From contig PWJM01000091.1 of NCBI GenBank assembly GCA_003560915.1, positions 1 through 46,621 on the forward strand: a stretch of 46,621 nucleotides of DNA, given 5' to 3'. This document shows positions 1-9,623 of this stretch, piece after piece (position 1 is the first letter of the stretch; each line of letters starts with the position of its first letter). This stretch comes from Syntrophomonadaceae bacterium (lineage in GTDB: Bacteria; Bacillota; Dethiobacteria; SKNC01). Made by a program: the position numbers and the translations under genes. Below the pieces are notes generated by a model, which searched no databases, was not told the DNA's origin, and saw only the letters and a program-made list of their open reading frames with translations.

Positions 1-760
1 ACCATGGATCTACCTGCTTTATGGTTTCTTCATGTTTTTCTGTAAGCCCCAGCAGTTCAGAAACCGGAACTATTTTGTATTTCCTTAACTTTAGTGAGTG
101 AATAACCATAGGCAGGGCCTTAACCCCCTGGGGGGAACAATTGTGGAGCAGGATGATTCCTCCTTTGTGGGTCCTCTTTACCACCCGGTCTATGATTTTA
201 TCCACTCCGGGATTCAACCAATCCCCGGTTTCAATGCTCCAGAGCACCGTATAATAGCCAGCTTGTTCAGCAATGTTCAATACTCTATCATCATATTCTC
301 CAAAGGGCGGCCTGAAAAACAAAGCACGATAATCGAAATTTTCCTTTAGTAAATTATCCGCCTTCATAATTTCTTTTTCAATTTCCTCCTCATCCAGTTC
401 CTTCATATGGGCATGGGAATAGGAGTGGTTTCCAATTTCATGCCCACTTTTTAGAATTTCCTCCGTCATTTCCGGGTATTTTTACATCCATTTTCCTGTA
501 ACAAAGAAAGTGGCCTTAAGATCATACCTGTCCAGGGTCTTTAAGATATCCCTGGTATATTCATCACTCCAGACCACATCAAAGGTTAAAGCGATAATAT
601 TCTTTTCGGTATCCACCCGATAGATGCCGCTGTCCTTGCCCGGAGAGAATACTCCATGTAGAATCTGGTAGCTTAAAACAAACCACAGAGCTGCCAATAA
701 AATAATCACGATAATACCTCTTTTTATATTTTTAGAGGTAAAGGTAAAGTTATAAAACAT
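1..760 (-). pseudogene. ylxY: YlxY/PdaB-type polysaccharide deacetylase, interrupted by an in-frame stop, cut by window edge
   Basis: NodB-fold polysaccharide deacetylase; relatives remove acetyl groups from peptidoglycan sugars outside the cell. The frame opens at 760 after a GGGGGAG ribosome site, with an N-terminal membrane anchor (about residues 14-35) and NodB motif 1 (ALTFDVVWSDEYT). It then meets TAA at 482-484, directly after GKWM. In the same frame the rest continues open to the window edge: KYPEM, motif 2 (GNHSYSHAH), motif 3 (RPPFGEYDD), DW, and motif 5 (ILLHN). The family usually reads G-K-W-x-E-K-Y-P here, so a single GAA-to-TAA change explains the stop. Its place after pnp matches B. 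subtilis ylxY. This is either a recent nonsense mutation, a sequence error, or readthrough. The 3' end lies beyond base 1. The region upstream of the start (761-825) is very AT-rich with a TATAAT but no clear -35 box. Confidence 0.85.
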
Positions 761-825
761 TCTTCTCCCCCTTTCATCATTTTTTATATATTAAATTAGT
801 ATTATATAAAAAATTTTTTTAGACC

Positions 826-861
826 AAATAAAAAAACATAAACCAAATTTGGTTTATGTTT
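826..861 (-). terminator. Intrinsic terminator after pnp
   Basis: A perfect palindrome (arms AAACATAAACCAAA / TTTGGTTTATGTTT, 834-861) begins right after the pnp stop codon. On the minus strand it is followed by a run of T (830-836 read in reverse). It closes the rpsO-pnp transcription unit and separates it from ylxY. Confidence 0.85.
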
Positions 862-862
862 T

Positions 863-3055
863 CTAACTTCTTTGTCTTGGCCTGGACCTGGGTCTGCCGC
901 CGGAGCCTCCACCGGACCCTCTATCAGGCCTGCCACCGGAACCTCTATCTCCCTCAGGCTTTTCCTGAGTTTCCTCACAGGCTCCCCCCATGGCTGCCTT
1001 CCTGGAAAGATCAATGCGTCCTCGGTCGTCAATATCCAGAACCTTTACTAATACTTCGTCACCTATATTTACTACATCTTCAGTTTTTCCTACCCGGTTG
1101 TGGTCCAGTTGGGAAATATGACACAGACCCTCTTTACCGGGAAGTACTTCCATAAAGGCTCCATATTTTTCTACCCGAGTCACCTTACCTAAATAGGTAA
1201 CTCCTGCCTCCACGTCTACTGTTAGATTTTCGATCATTTCCCGGGCTTTTCTTCCGCCTTCTTCGTCAAATGCAGCCACATATATTTTACCATCATTCTC
1301 AATATCTATTTTTACACCGGTCTCGGCTACAATCTTATTAATAATTTTGCCTCCTGGACCAATAACATCCCTGATTTTATCAGGATGAATTTGTATGGTA
1401 AATATTCTGGGAGCATAAGGAGAAAGCTCCGGCCTGGGTTCCGAGATGACTTCTGCCATTTTATCCATGATATAAATGTACCCGGCTTTGGCCTGTTTTA
1501 AAGCAACCTCCAGGATTTCTTTGGAAACTCCTTTAATTTTAATGTCCATCTGCAGGGCGGTAATCCCTTCGCGGGTCCCTGCTACTTTGAAGTCCATATC
1601 TCCATAGAAGTCCTCCATACCCTGGATATCAGAAAGAACGGCTACTTTGTCCTCTTCTTTAATGAGACCCATGGCAATTCCCGAGATCATCCGTTTGATA
1701 GGCACCCCGGCATCCATGAGTGAAAGACAGCTGGCACAGACGCTGGCCATTGAGGTAGAACCATTGGACTCCAGCACCTCTGATACAAGCCGTATGGTGT
1801 AAGGAAAGGATTCTTCATCGGGCAGCAGAGTAAGAATTGCTTTTTCAGCCAGGGCTCCATGCCCAATTTCCCGTCTACCGGGCCCCCTCATAAATCCACT
1901 TTCTCCGACACTAAAAGGTGGGAAATTATAATGATGCATGAATTTTTTAGATTCTTCCAGCCCCAGGCCATCCAGCATTTGGACATCCCCCATAGCTCCC
2001 AGGGTACAAACTGTCAAAACCTGGGTTTGTCCTCTAGTAAATAACCCCGAACCATGGGCCCTGGGCAGTATCCCTAATTCAGAAGTAATCTGCCTGATTT
2101 CATCAGGCCTTCTCCCGTCAGGCCTCACGCTCTCATGAACGATTTTCTTTCTTGTTTCTTCTTTCAGAATGGTCTCTACCAGATTTTTAATTTCTCTTTC
2201 CATTCCGGGATATGTTTCTTCAAAATACAAAAGGGCATCTTTTCTGATCTCATCAACTTTCTCTTCTCTTTCATGCTTCTCTTTAATTCCTAAGACCCCC
2301 GCCAGTTTAGATGTAACCTGTTCCCTGACGGCGCTTTCCAGTTCGCCACCGGATTCCGGAACAACGTACTGGATCTTTTCTACACCCACTTTTGCGGCCA
2401 TCTCTTCCTGAAGCTGAATAATCTTTTTAATCTCTTCATGCCCAAAGAGAATGGCTTCCAGCATCTTGTCCTCTGAGACTTCGTGGCCTCCGGCTTCTAC
2501 CATCATAATCCCATCTTTGGTGCCGGCTACGATTAGTTTTAGAGCGCTCTTTTCTGACTCTTCCCAGGTGGGATTAATTACCATCTGGTCATCCACCATA
2601 CCTACCATAACTGCAGCAATGGGCCCTAAGAATGGAATCTTAGAGATGGTAAGAGCCGCAGAAGCACCAATGAGTGCAGGAATTTCCGGGGGACAATCCT
2701 GGTCTACGGAAAGCACTGTAGCCACCACGTGTACCGCGTTACGAAAAACCTTTGGGAAAAGCGGACGGATTGGACGGTCTATTAACCTGGCTGACAGAGT
2801 CGCTTTTTCTGTTGGTCTCCCCTCCCGCTTGATAAAGCCGCCGGGGATCTTCCCTACGGAATAAAGCCTTTCTTCGTAGTCCACAGTCAGGGGAAAGAAA
2901 TCTATCCCTTCCCTGGGGTCCTTAGAAACGGTAGCCGTAACCAGTACAGCAGTGTCCCCGCAGCGGACTAAAACCGCTCCATGGGCCTGTTTAGCCAGTT
3001 TACCGGTTTCTAAAGTAAGAGTGTTTCCGGCTACCTCCATTTGAAATTGCTCCAT
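863..3055 (-). CDS. pnp: Polyribonucleotide nucleotidyltransferase (PNPase)
   Basis: Phosphorolytic 3'-to-5' exoribonuclease of mRNA turnover, a cytoplasmic trimer that releases nucleoside diphosphates. The 730 residues show the full family order: RNase PH domain 1 (about 12-145), an alpha-helical domain, RNase PH domain 2 (about 315-460, starting near [13 protein letters not shown]), a KH domain with [12 protein letters not shown] (about 555-615) and an S1 domain (about 620-690). The start follows AAGGAGG with 6-base spacing. The last ~37 residues are unusual: a glycine/arginine-rich tail (for example [17 protein letters not shown]) resembling RGG-type RNA-binding tails. It lies 58 bases after rpsO, the order conserved across bacteria, with a hairpin in the gap, and is closed by a strong terminator. 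Complete gene. Confidence 0.97.
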   Translation of the reverse strand: MEQFQMEVAGNTLTLETGKLAKQAHGAVLVRCGDTAVLVTATVSKDPREGIDFFPLTVDYEERLYSVGKIPGGFIKREGRPTEKATLSARLIDRPIRPLFPKVFRNAVHVVATVLSVDQDCPPEIPALIGASAALTISKIPFLGPIAAVMVGMVDDQMVINPTWEESEKSALKLIVAGTKDGIMMVEAGGHEVSEDKMLEAILFGHEEIKKIIQLQEEMAAKVGVEKIQYVVPESGGELESAVREQVTSKLAGVLGIKEKHEREEKVDEIRKDALLYFEETYPGMEREIKNLVETILKEETRKKIVHESVRPDGRRPDEIRQITSELGILPRAHGSGLFTRGQTQVLTVCTLGAMGDVQMLDGLGLEESKKFMHHYNFPPFSVGESGFMRGPGRREIGHGALAEKAILTLLPDEESFPYTIRLVSEVLESNGSTSMASVCASCLSLMDAGVPIKRMISGIAMGLIKEEDKVAVLSDIQGMEDFYGDMDFKVAGTREGITALQMDIKIKGVSKEILEVALKQAKAGYIYIMDKMAEVISEPRPELSPYAPRIFTIQIHPDKIRDVIGPGGKIINKIVAETGVKIDIENDGKIYVAAFDEEGGRKAREMIENLTVDVEAGVTYLGKVTRVEKYGAFMEVLPGKEGLCHISQLDHNRVGKTEDVVNIGDEVLVKVLDIDDRGRIDLSRKAAMGGACEETQEKPEGDRGSGGRPDRGSGGGSGGRPRSRPRQRS

Positions 3056-3080
3056 GTAAACCCTCCTTTTCTATTATATT

Positions 3081-3108
3081 AATAAAAGCGGGATAGCCCG
3101 CTTTTATT
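3081..3108 (-). terminator. Hairpin between rpsO and pnp
   Basis: Arms AATAAAAGCGGG and CCCGCTTTTATT with an ATAG loop make a 12-bp stem, 6 bases downstream of the rpsO stop. The T-run after it on the minus strand is short, so it is likely a partial terminator or RNA-processing/stability stem that reduces rpsO readthrough into pnp. In other bacteria this intergenic stem is a known processing site; that role here is inferred. Confidence 0.7.
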
Positions 3109-3114
3109 TCCTGC

Positions 3115-3384
3115 TTACTTTCTTAAGCCTAAACTTTTGATCAGATTTAAATATCTATCGGGGTTGCGATCTCTCATGTAGTTTAACAGCCCCCGCCGCT
3201 GGCCTACCATTTTCAGCAGTCCTCTGCGGGAATGGTGGTCCTTTTTATGGGTCTTCAGGTGTTCATTTAAGTGATTAATTCTTTCCGTCAAAATTGCCAC
3301 CTGCACCTCGGGTGACCCGGTATCGCTCTCATGCAGTTGATGTTTATTAATTATTTCTTGTTTGCGATCAAGACTCATGGTCAT
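3115..3384 (-). CDS. rpsO: 30S ribosomal protein S15
   Basis: Primary 16S rRNA-binding protein of the small-subunit platform. At 89 residues it has the standard family length and signature segments: [35 protein letters not shown] and the C-terminal [13 protein letters not shown]. The start at ATG ([11 protein letters not shown]) follows AAGGAGG. It has its own consensus promoter inside the end of ribF and a hairpin-containing leader of about 90 bases, which suits the known habit of S15 repressing its own mRNA. Followed by pnp. Confidence 0.98.
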   Translation of the reverse strand: MTMSLDRKQEIINKHQLHESDTGSPEVQVAILTERINHLNEHLKTHKKDHHSRRGLLKMVGQRRGLLNYMRDRNPDRYLNLIKSLGLRK

Positions 3385-3424
3385 TCCCTTTTCACCTCCT
3401 TATCTTAATTATCCCCTAAAGCCA

Positions 3425-3448
3425 AGAGAATCGTCGGAGACTCGATTT
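3425..3448 (-). promoter_or_regulatory. Leader hairpin of rpsO mRNA
   Basis: Between the rpsO promoter and its ribosome site the RNA can pair GAAAATCG with CGATTCTC (one G-U pair) around the loop AGTCTCCGA. S15 leaders often fold to bind S15 and block translation. The fold here is visible, the regulatory role inferred. Confidence 0.4.
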
Positions 3449-3479
3449 TCCTAGCTGAAGGTTCATGAAAAGCATTTTT

Positions 3480-3508
3480 ATTGTATCATAACCAAATTTC
3501 CTTGTAAA
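3480..3508 (-). promoter_or_regulatory. Sigma-A promoter for rpsO-pnp
   Basis: On the minus strand: -35 TTTACA (3508-3503), 17-base spacer, -10 TACAAT (3485-3480). It lies just after the ribF stop codon (3515) and about 95 bases before the rpsO start, so rpsO-pnp can be transcribed apart from the upstream operon. Confidence 0.75.
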
Positions 3509-3514
3509 GGAAAT

Positions 3515-4471
3515 TCAAGGCTGTTTAAATCCCGCTAAATCATTATTGAAACTTTTTATAATTTTTAAGGCCCGATGCAGGTCCAGCTTTATCTGTTCCT
3601 TTAATTTTTCTGAGCTGGAGAAAGGCCTTTCATCCCTTATTTTTTGCAAAAATGCCAGTCTCAATTCACTTTCATAGATACTATGTTCAAAATTTACGAT
3701 ATGTGTTTCTATAGTTTTTATTGTACCCCTAAAGGTAGGATTATATCCGATATTGGTAAGGCCGTAATAGTTCTGCTTTTCATAGGTCACGTTGGTCAGG
3801 TAAACCCCATCGGCAGGGATAATCCTTTCCAGGGGGACCTCTATATTAGCAGTGGGGTACCCCAGAAATTTTCCCCTTCCTTCACCGGGGATAACCTTTC
3901 CTCTAATAAAATAGTGATACCCCAGATAAACCGAAGCCTCTTTCATCCGTCCCTGCAAAATTAAATCTCTTACCAGAGAACTGCTCACAATCTTTTCATT
4001 GAAGATCACCGGCTGTACTACCTGGACCTTAAAACCATAAAGCCGGGCCATTTGTTTTAAATCCTCCGCCCTGCCGGAACCTTCCCGGCCAAAAGAGTAA
4101 TCAAACCCTACCACTACTTCTTTTACCTGCAGGCAATCTACCAGGAATTTTTTAACAAACTCCTCCGGTTTAAGGGAAGCAAACTGTCGGTCAAAGGGAA
4201 TTACCAGCAGAAGGTCAATCCCTAATTCCTCCATAAGACTAGCTTTTTCCAGGAGAGGAGTTAAAATCTGGGGCCTGCTTTCAGGTTTTAAAAGGTTGAG
4301 GGGATGAGGGTCAAAAACCAGTACTGCACTTTTAACCTTAATTTCCCTGGCTTTTTGGACGGTAATATTCAGTATTTCCCTATGCCCCCGGTGAACACCG
4401 TCAAAATTTCCCAGAGCCAGGGCCATTCCTTGAATTTCGCCGCATTGATCAAGCCCATAAATTATTTCCAT
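3515..4471 (-). CDS. ribF: Bifunctional riboflavin kinase / FAD synthetase
   Basis: Phosphorylates riboflavin to FMN and adenylates FMN to FAD, supplying the flavin cofactors used by several enzymes in this window (TrmFO, the NuoF-like subunit). The 318-residue protein has an N-terminal nucleotidyltransferase domain with GNFDGVHRGHREIL (about 22-35) and a C-terminal riboflavin kinase domain with GRGKFLGYPTANIE, LTNIGYNPTF and ETHIVNF. Length is normal. It sits 32 bases downstream of truB, the usual truB-ribF-rpsO order (ribC in B. subtilis). Confidence 0.97.
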   Translation of the reverse strand: MEIIYGLDQCGEIQGMALALGNFDGVHRGHREILNITVQKAREIKVKSAVLVFDPHPLNLLKPESRPQILTPLLEKASLMEELGIDLLLVIPFDRQFASLKPEEFVKKFLVDCLQVKEVVVGFDYSFGREGSGRAEDLKQMARLYGFKVQVVQPVIFNEKIVSSSLVRDLILQGRMKEASVYLGYHYFIRGKVIPGEGRGKFLGYPTANIEVPLERIIPADGVYLTNVTYEKQNYYGLTNIGYNPTFRGTIKTIETHIVNFEHSIYESELRLAFLQKIRDERPFSSSEKLKEQIKLDLHRALKIIKSFNNDLAGFKQP

Positions 4472-4503
4472 TAAACCTCACCATACCTTTACATATCTGT
4501 CCA

Positions 4504-5421
4504 TCAGGCCTGCCAAAAGATTTTTTTGGGTGTAAGCACAGTTTCACCCGAGTGCTTCTTCCATTCACCCAGGGCCAAAAAAATTCCTGTGGAGGAGTAA
4601 ACCCTTACCATTTTATCGGAAACAGAATAATTTTTCAAGCGTGCAGTAGTCTGGCCCACTCCATTAACAAAAGGATTAAAAGCTTCCTCCCGGAGTACCA
4701 CTGCAGGAAAATGTCCGAAGACATAGTCCAGCGGAAGGATGCAGTCCCCAATACTCCCTTCCTGAATTTTTTTACTCACTTCTTCTCCGGTATAAGATTC
4801 TTCAATTCCAAAGGGGCCCGATTGAACTCTCAATAAAAAAGAAAGGTACGCTCCCGTCCCCAAACTTTCCCCGATATCCGCTGCCAAAGTCCTGATATAT
4901 GTACCTTTGGAACACTCTACCTGAAATAGAATCCGGGGTAATTCTACATCCAGTATTTCCAGGGAAAATATTACGGCCTCCCGGGGCTTCCGGGGGACCA
5001 CTTCTCCCCGGCGGGCCAGCTTATAAAGAGGTTTACCCTTATGCTTCACCGCGGAAAACATAGGAGGTATCTGGATAATTCCCCCTCTGAACTGGTCCAT
5101 CACCTTCTCTAACCGTTCCCGGCTTATTGCTTCTACCGGAAATACCCCGGACGTTTTTCCGTATGCGTCCTGTGTATCTGTGGTGATTCCCAGATGCATT
5201 TCCCCCCGGTATATTTTTGTGGATTCTAAAAGATAGGCTGCAGCCTTTGTCCCTTTTCCAAGACAAATTGGTAAAACCCCGGCAGCACCAGGGTCCAGGG
5301 TTCCGGCATGACCAATTTTTTTTATTCCCAGCAGTCTTCTAAAATAGGCAACACACTGATGAGAAGTCATACCGGGAGGTTTAAAGAAGTTTATAAATCC
5401 ATCCATATTCATATCATTCAT
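4504..5421 (-). CDS. truB: tRNA pseudouridine(55) synthase TruB
   Basis: Makes pseudouridine at position 55 of the T-loop in nearly all tRNAs. The protein (305 residues) begins with the family's GFINFFKPPGMTSH and has the catalytic motif HAGTLDPGAAGVLPICLGK, where Asp43 is the expected nucleophile. Other conserved stretches are TDTQDAYGK, PPMFSAVKHKGKPLYKLARRG and CSKGTYIRTLAADIG. The start codon overlaps the nrnA stop by 4 bases (ATGA), suggesting translational coupling; ATG codons a few residues in are alternative starts. A C-terminal PUA-like region follows. Confidence 0.97.
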   Translation of the reverse strand: MNDMNMDGFINFFKPPGMTSHQCVAYFRRLLGIKKIGHAGTLDPGAAGVLPICLGKGTKAAAYLLESTKIYRGEMHLGITTDTQDAYGKTSGVFPVEAISRERLEKVMDQFRGGIIQIPPMFSAVKHKGKPLYKLARRGEVVPRKPREAVIFSLEILDVELPRILFQVECSKGTYIRTLAADIGESLGTGAYLSFLLRVQSGPFGIEESYTGEEVSKKIQEGSIGDCILPLDYVFGHFPAVVLREEAFNPFVNGVGQTTARLKNYSVSDKMVRVYSSTGIFLALGEWKKHSGETVLTPKKIFWQA

Positions 5422-6413
5422 CCATTCACTGGATTTTTACATTCCTCCAGGAACTTCCGGGCGCTGTTTAAAACCTCCTGCCTGGCTTCAGGCAAGGTTT
5501 TTTCTACCTGGCATCCGGCTGCCCGGGGATGTCCTCCCCCTCCATAAATCTCCGCCAGCTGACTGACATCTACCCTGTGGGAACGAAATCCTACTCTGAT
5601 CTTTCCTTCACATATCTCTTTAAATAAAATCCCTATTTCCACCCCTTGAATGTTTCGGGTGTAGTTTACCAGGCCCTCTGTATCCTCTTCTCTTGCACCG
5701 GTGCACTTCATCATTTCCAGGGTTACCGTGATATGGGCAATTTGGTTCCCGCAGTCAAATTCCAAAGTGCTTAAGGCTTCTTTAATCAGCAGGGTACCTT
5801 CCCGGGTAGCATTTTCATAAATATGGCGGGTCATTTCCGCCGGGTTAACCCCTGATTCAACCAGATCCGCCGCGATTCGGTGGGTACGGGAGCTGGTGTT
5901 GGCATATCTGAAGGAACCGGTATCCGTGTTTATCGCAGTATACAGACACATGGCTATTTCTTTAGTTATAGCCAGTTTCATCTGCTTTAACAGTTCATAA
6001 ATAATCTCCCCTACAGAACCGGCCCCGGCATCAATATAGTTGTACTGGCCAAATTTTTCATTGGTCACATGGTGGTCGATATTTATAACTCTTTGGATTT
6101 TGGCCAAATCCATCAAAGGCTCAATGCGCCTTAAATCACTGCTATCCAGAACAATGATCAGCCCATAATCCCCGGTTTCTACCTCCTGCCATTCCTTTAC
6201 CTCTTCCCAATGAGGGAGAAAACGGTACTTGAATGGCACAGGGTCTATAGTAGTGAGCACAGCCTTTTTCCCCAGAGAGTTCAGTGCAATCCATAAAGCC
6301 AGGGCAGACCCTACACTGTCACCATCTGGATTCATATGGGAGGTAATTAAATAATTGTTTTCTTTTAATAAGAGTTTAGCAATAGTATCAAGCCCGGAGC
6401 TGGAGTTAATCAC
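5418..6413 (-). CDS. nrnA: DHH-family bifunctional oligoribonuclease / pAp phosphatase NrnA
   Basis: Degrades 2-5-nt RNA remnants and dephosphorylates 3'-phosphoadenosine 5'-phosphate in bacteria lacking Orn. The 331 residues show the DHH domain metal motifs: SHMNPDGDSVGSALAL (His26, Asp30, Asp32), VLDSSDLRR, and NIDHHVTNEKFG (Asp113-His114-His115). The C-terminal DHHA1 domain carries GGGGHPRAAG. It overlaps rbfA by 8 bases and truB by 4. B. subtilis keeps nrnA elsewhere, but Clostridia commonly insert it between rbfA and truB. The NrnA name is by family; the exact substrate is not provable here. Confidence 0.93.
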   Translation of the reverse strand: MINSSSGLDTIAKLLLKENNYLITSHMNPDGDSVGSALALWIALNSLGKKAVLTTIDPVPFKYRFLPHWEEVKEWQEVETGDYGLIIVLDSSDLRRIEPLMDLAKIQRVINIDHHVTNEKFGQYNYIDAGAGSVGEIIYELLKQMKLAITKEIAMCLYTAINTDTGSFRYANTSSRTHRIAADLVESGVNPAEMTRHIYENATREGTLLIKEALSTLEFDCGNQIAHITVTLEMMKCTGAREEDTEGLVNYTRNIQGVEIGILFKEICEGKIRVGFRSHRVDVSQLAEIYGGGGHPRAAGCQVEKTLPEARQEVLNSARKFLEECKNPVNG

Positions 6414-6783
6414 TATCTTCTCCTCGTTTTTCTTTTTCTTTTAAGTCGTTTAAAATCTCTGTAATATGGGCTCCGTATTCAATGGATTGGTCCAGATGAA
6501 AACTGATTTCCGGCACATGCCTCAAGCGAATTCTCTTCCCAATTTCCGAACGAACAAACCCAAGGGCACTTTCCAGCGCCTTAAGGGTTAACTGCTTTTC
6601 ACTTTCACTGCCATATATACTTACATAAATCCGGGCAAAACCCAGGTCTCTTGTGACCTCTACATCCGTAACGCTTAAAAAGCCGGTAAACCTGGGGTCT
6701 TTTAATTCTGACTGAATTATTTGGCTGACTTCTTTTTTTATCTGTTCTCCTACTCTACTTGCCCGGGCCTTCTGTCTGGTCAT
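6406..6783 (-). CDS. rbfA: Ribosome-binding factor A
   Basis: Small KH-fold factor for late 16S 5'-end maturation and cold adaptation. At 125 residues it is of normal size, with the signature RVGEQIKKEVSQIIQSELKDPR near the start and FHLDQSIEYGAHITEIL near the end. It lies 19 bases after ylxP and overlaps nrnA by 8 bases, in the infB-ylxP-rbfA order typical of Firmicutes. Confidence 0.96.
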   Translation of the reverse strand: MTRQKARASRVGEQIKKEVSQIIQSELKDPRFTGFLSVTDVEVTRDLGFARIYVSIYGSESEKQLTLKALESALGFVRSEIGKRIRLRHVPEISFHLDQSIEYGAHITEILNDLKEKEKRGEDSD

Positions 6784-6802
6784 TTTAGAATACCCCCATA
6801 GT

Positions 6803-7084
6803 TCAAATTATTTCTACCTTATAACCTATTAAATATCCTTCCTTTTCATTCTCCAGTTCCTTAACAATTCGATCCAGAATTCGATTGGCAAAACCAGAAT
6901 TATTGCTCACACAGACAGCCGCCAGGGTAGTTTTCTGCCATTTGTCATGATCATCAATTTCAGCAATGGACACATTATATTTTTGCCTTAATTTCGAAAG
7001 TATACTCTTTAAAACCCGTCTTTTATCCTTTAATGACTGAAGGTTTGGGAAAAACATCTCTACCCTGCAAATTCCGATAATCAT
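6803..7084 (-). CDS. ylxP: DUF503 protein YlxP
   Basis: A 93-residue member of DUF503. It begins with the family pattern MIIGICRVEMFFPNLQSLKDKRRVLKSI and contains the conserved VSIAEIDDHDKWQKTTLAAVCV. The gene is almost always found between infB and rbfA; a role in small-subunit assembly has been proposed from that context. It is 13 bases downstream of infB, so it is probably cotranscribed and coupled. No catalytic residues are evident. Confidence 0.93.
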   Translation of the reverse strand: MIIGICRVEMFFPNLQSLKDKRRVLKSILSKLRQKYNVSIAEIDDHDKWQKTTLAAVCVSNNSGFANRILDRIVKELENEKEGYLIGYKVEII

Positions 7085-7097
7085 ATTTTCCTCCGGT

Positions 7098-9221
7098 CTA
7101 TGCTTTCACTTCCTGCATTACAAAGGCTTCAAGAATATCCCCTTCTTTTATATCATTGAACCTTTCTAACATGATGCCGCATTCGTAACCATCCACGACT
7201 TCCTTTACATCGTCCTTAAACCTTTTTAATGAATCGATTCGGCCTTCGTGGATTACGATTCCATTCCTGATTACCCTGATTCCTGAGTCCCTGGTAATTT
7301 TACCATCGATGACATAACAGCCGGCAATATTCCCCAGTCTGGACACTTTAAAGGTTTGACGGATTTCAGCCCTTCCCAGGACCACCTCTTCAAATTTGGG
7401 ATCCAGCATACCGGTCATGGCTGCCTTAATATCCTCAATAATTTCATAAATAACCCTATAAAGCTTTACCTCTACATTTTCCTGTTCGGCCATTTTACGG
7501 GCATTGGGTTCTGGCCTTACATTAAAACCAATAATGATTGCCTCAGAGGCTGCTGCCAGCATAATATCCGATTCGTTAATAGCCCCTACTCCGGTATGAA
7601 TGACCTGAAGGCGGACCTCCTCATTGCTCACATTCAGCAGAGAATCCTTCAGCGCTTCTACTGAGCCCTGAACATCCCCTTTAATAATAATATTGAGGTC
7701 CTTAATCTGCCCCTCCTGAATCTGTTTATAAAGATCATCCAGGGATACCTTCCGGGTTTTTTGCAGCTCCTGCTCCCGTCTCCTGGTGGATCGTTTTTCG
7801 CCAATTTGACGAGCCATTTTATCATCCTTAACCACCTGAAATAAATCTCCTGCATCAGGGACATCCGAAAAACCCAGTACCTCTACAGGCGTAGAGGGAC
7901 CCGCCTTTTTCACTTTCTGCCCTGTGTCACTAATCATGGCCCTTACTTTACCGTAGATGGACCCGCAAACCACTGCATCCCCTACTTTCAAAGAGCCATT
8001 TTGAATCAATATGGTGGCTACTGGTCCCCTTCCTTTGTCCAGCTTGGCTTCAATTACGATTCCTCTGGCGGTGGTGGCGGGGTTTGCTTTAAGCTCAGCC
8101 ATTTCTGCCAGCAGAAGTATCATCTCCAATAGAGTATCCAACCCTTCACCCTTCAGGGCGGATACCGGTACAAATATGGTTTCTCCTCCCCATTCTTCGG
8201 GGACGAGTCCGTATTCTGTAAGCTGCTGTTTTACGCGGTCCGGATTGGCATTAGGTTTGTCTATCTTATTCACTGCCACGATAATTGGAACCCCGGCTGC
8301 CCTGACATGGTTTAATGCCTCCACAGTCTGAGGCATGACTCCGTCATCCGCTGCTACTACCAGAATAGCTACATCTGTCACCTGCGCACCCCTTGCCCTC
8401 ATTGAAGTAAAGGCCTCGTGACCGGGTGTGTCCAGAAATACAATCTTTTGGTTATTAATAACCGCCTGATAAGCTCCGATATGCTGAGTAATCCCTCCGG
8501 CCTCCTGGGATGTAACATTGGTTTCCCGGATAGCATCCAAGAGAGAAGTTTTCCCATGGTCTACATGCCCCAAAACGGTAACTACCGGAGACCTGGGCTT
8601 GAGATTTCGGGGGTCCTCCTCTATGGGCATAATTTCCTTTTCTATTTCATCCTTCTCAATGACTTTCAGCTCTACGGAGTATCCCAGCTCCTCCGCCACA
8701 ATTTTTATGGCATCAGGTGCTACCTCCTGGTTAATATTGGCTAAGACCCCCAGGGCCATGAGTTTGGTAATTAGTTCTCCAGGAGCAACGTTCAGTTTAT
8801 CCGCCAGTTCTTTAACGATAATAGGGGTTTCCAACACGATTGCCTGGCTTTTCTCCTGTTTCTCCTCCGGCTTTTCTCGTCCTCTTTTTTTATCCGGACG
8901 TTTATCGGTTTTTACCGCTCTCTTTCCCTTGGTTATTTTTGCTTCTTTTGCTTCTTTTGCCACTTTCGCCTCTTTTACATCTTTTGCTTCTTTCGCTTCT
9001 TTCGCTTTCTTCTCTGCGGCCTCTTTCTTACCCTCAGGCTCCTGGGCCTTCTTCTCATCCTTTTTTGTTAACAAGTCAGTAACCATCTCTGCAGTTTCAT
9101 CATCTACGCTGCTCATATGATTTTTTATATTCTGTATATCTAAATCCTTTAAAATAGCAACCAGTTCTTTACTGGATAATCCTAATTTTTTTGCCAGTTC
9201 ATATACCCTTATTTTTTCCAT
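7098..9221 (-). CDS. infB: Translation initiation factor IF-2
   Basis: GTPase that brings fMet-tRNA to the 30S subunit and promotes subunit joining. The protein has 707 residues: an N-terminal IF2-N helix domain (1-50), a Lys/Glu/Ala-rich low-complexity linker (about 53-127), a second IF2-N domain, then the G domain with GHVDHGKTS (218-226), DTPGHEAF and NKID, and C-terminal domains with [22 protein letters not shown]. The linker contains about ten EAK/AKE-like repeats and is the least conserved part. The start [20 protein letters not shown] is typical. ylxQ, normally between ylxR and infB, is missing here. Confidence 0.98.
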   Translation of the reverse strand: MEKIRVYELAKKLGLSSKELVAILKDLDIQNIKNHMSSVDDETAEMVTDLLTKKDEKKAQEPEGKKEAAEKKAKEAKEAKDVKEAKVAKEAKEAKITKGKRAVKTDKRPDKKRGREKPEEKQEKSQAIVLETPIIVKELADKLNVAPGELITKLMALGVLANINQEVAPDAIKIVAEELGYSVELKVIEKDEIEKEIMPIEEDPRNLKPRSPVVTVLGHVDHGKTSLLDAIRETNVTSQEAGGITQHIGAYQAVINNQKIVFLDTPGHEAFTSMRARGAQVTDVAILVVAADDGVMPQTVEALNHVRAAGVPIIVAVNKIDKPNANPDRVKQQLTEYGLVPEEWGGETIFVPVSALKGEGLDTLLEMILLLAEMAELKANPATTARGIVIEAKLDKGRGPVATILIQNGSLKVGDAVVCGSIYGKVRAMISDTGQKVKKAGPSTPVEVLGFSDVPDAGDLFQVVKDDKMARQIGEKRSTRRREQELQKTRKVSLDDLYKQIQEGQIKDLNIIIKGDVQGSVEALKDSLLNVSNEEVRLQVIHTGVGAINESDIMLAAASEAIIIGFNVRPEPNARKMAEQENVEVKLYRVIYEIIEDIKAAMTGMLDPKFEEVVLGRAEIRQTFKVSRLGNIAGCYVIDGKITRDSGIRVIRNGIVIHEGRIDSLKRFKDDVKEVVDGYECGIMLERFNDIKEGDILEAFVMQEVKA

Positions 9222-9288
9222 GAACTACACCTCCATTTTATTGACCCCCTTATAGTAATTGGTCATTTGAATATGATCCAACCCTGAA

Positions 9289-9567
9289 TCAATGGTGTTC
9301 AATTTCCTTCAGAGCTTTTTCCAACCGTTCTTTTACTTCCGGTGACACGGGTCGTTGTAAATTTTTTTCTATGCGTTTGCCTTTTACTGCCTGTTTAAAG
9401 CAGGATAGAGTGGGGCAAATATAAGTGCCGCGGCCAGAACGTTTTCCAGTAAAGTCTATTTCTATGGTGTCTTCAGGAGTCCTAACAATACGTATTAGCT
9501 CTTTCTTGCTTTTTTTCTCCTGACATCCTATGCAGACCCTCAGGGGAATCGTTTTTTTTCTGGCCAT
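9289..9567 (-). CDS. ylxR: YlxR/RnpM family RNA-binding protein
   Basis: DUF448 protein of 92 residues. In B. subtilis the family has been linked to modulation of RNase P (RnpM name). Visible signatures: PLRVCIGCQEKKSKKELIRIVR near the start and GRGTYICPTLSCFKQA, with four cysteines in two pairs. Highly basic overall, consistent with RNA binding. It sits between nusA (56 bases upstream) and infB (67 bases downstream), as in most Firmicutes, but the usual L7Ae-like ylxQ partner is absent. Confidence 0.94.
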   Translation of the reverse strand: MARKKTIPLRVCIGCQEKKSKKELIRIVRTPEDTIEIDFTGKRSGRGTYICPTLSCFKQAVKGKRIEKNLQRPVSPEVKERLEKALKEIEHH

Positions 9568-9623
9568 TTCACCTTCCTCCTCTTTAAAGTATCCTGGTCT
9601 ATCCTGGAGCCTTTATCCGCATG

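Noticed and set aside
8923-9024. Tandem DNA repeat or CRISPR-like array in infB
   Set aside because: The near-repeats of TTTTGCTTC are explained by EAK/AKE codons in the coding linker; no spacers or constant repeats.
8518-9120. 200-codon plus-strand ORF rich in Ser/Phe/Ala
   Set aside because: It mirrors the Lys/Glu/Ala-rich linker of infB on the other strand; low complexity creates the open frame.
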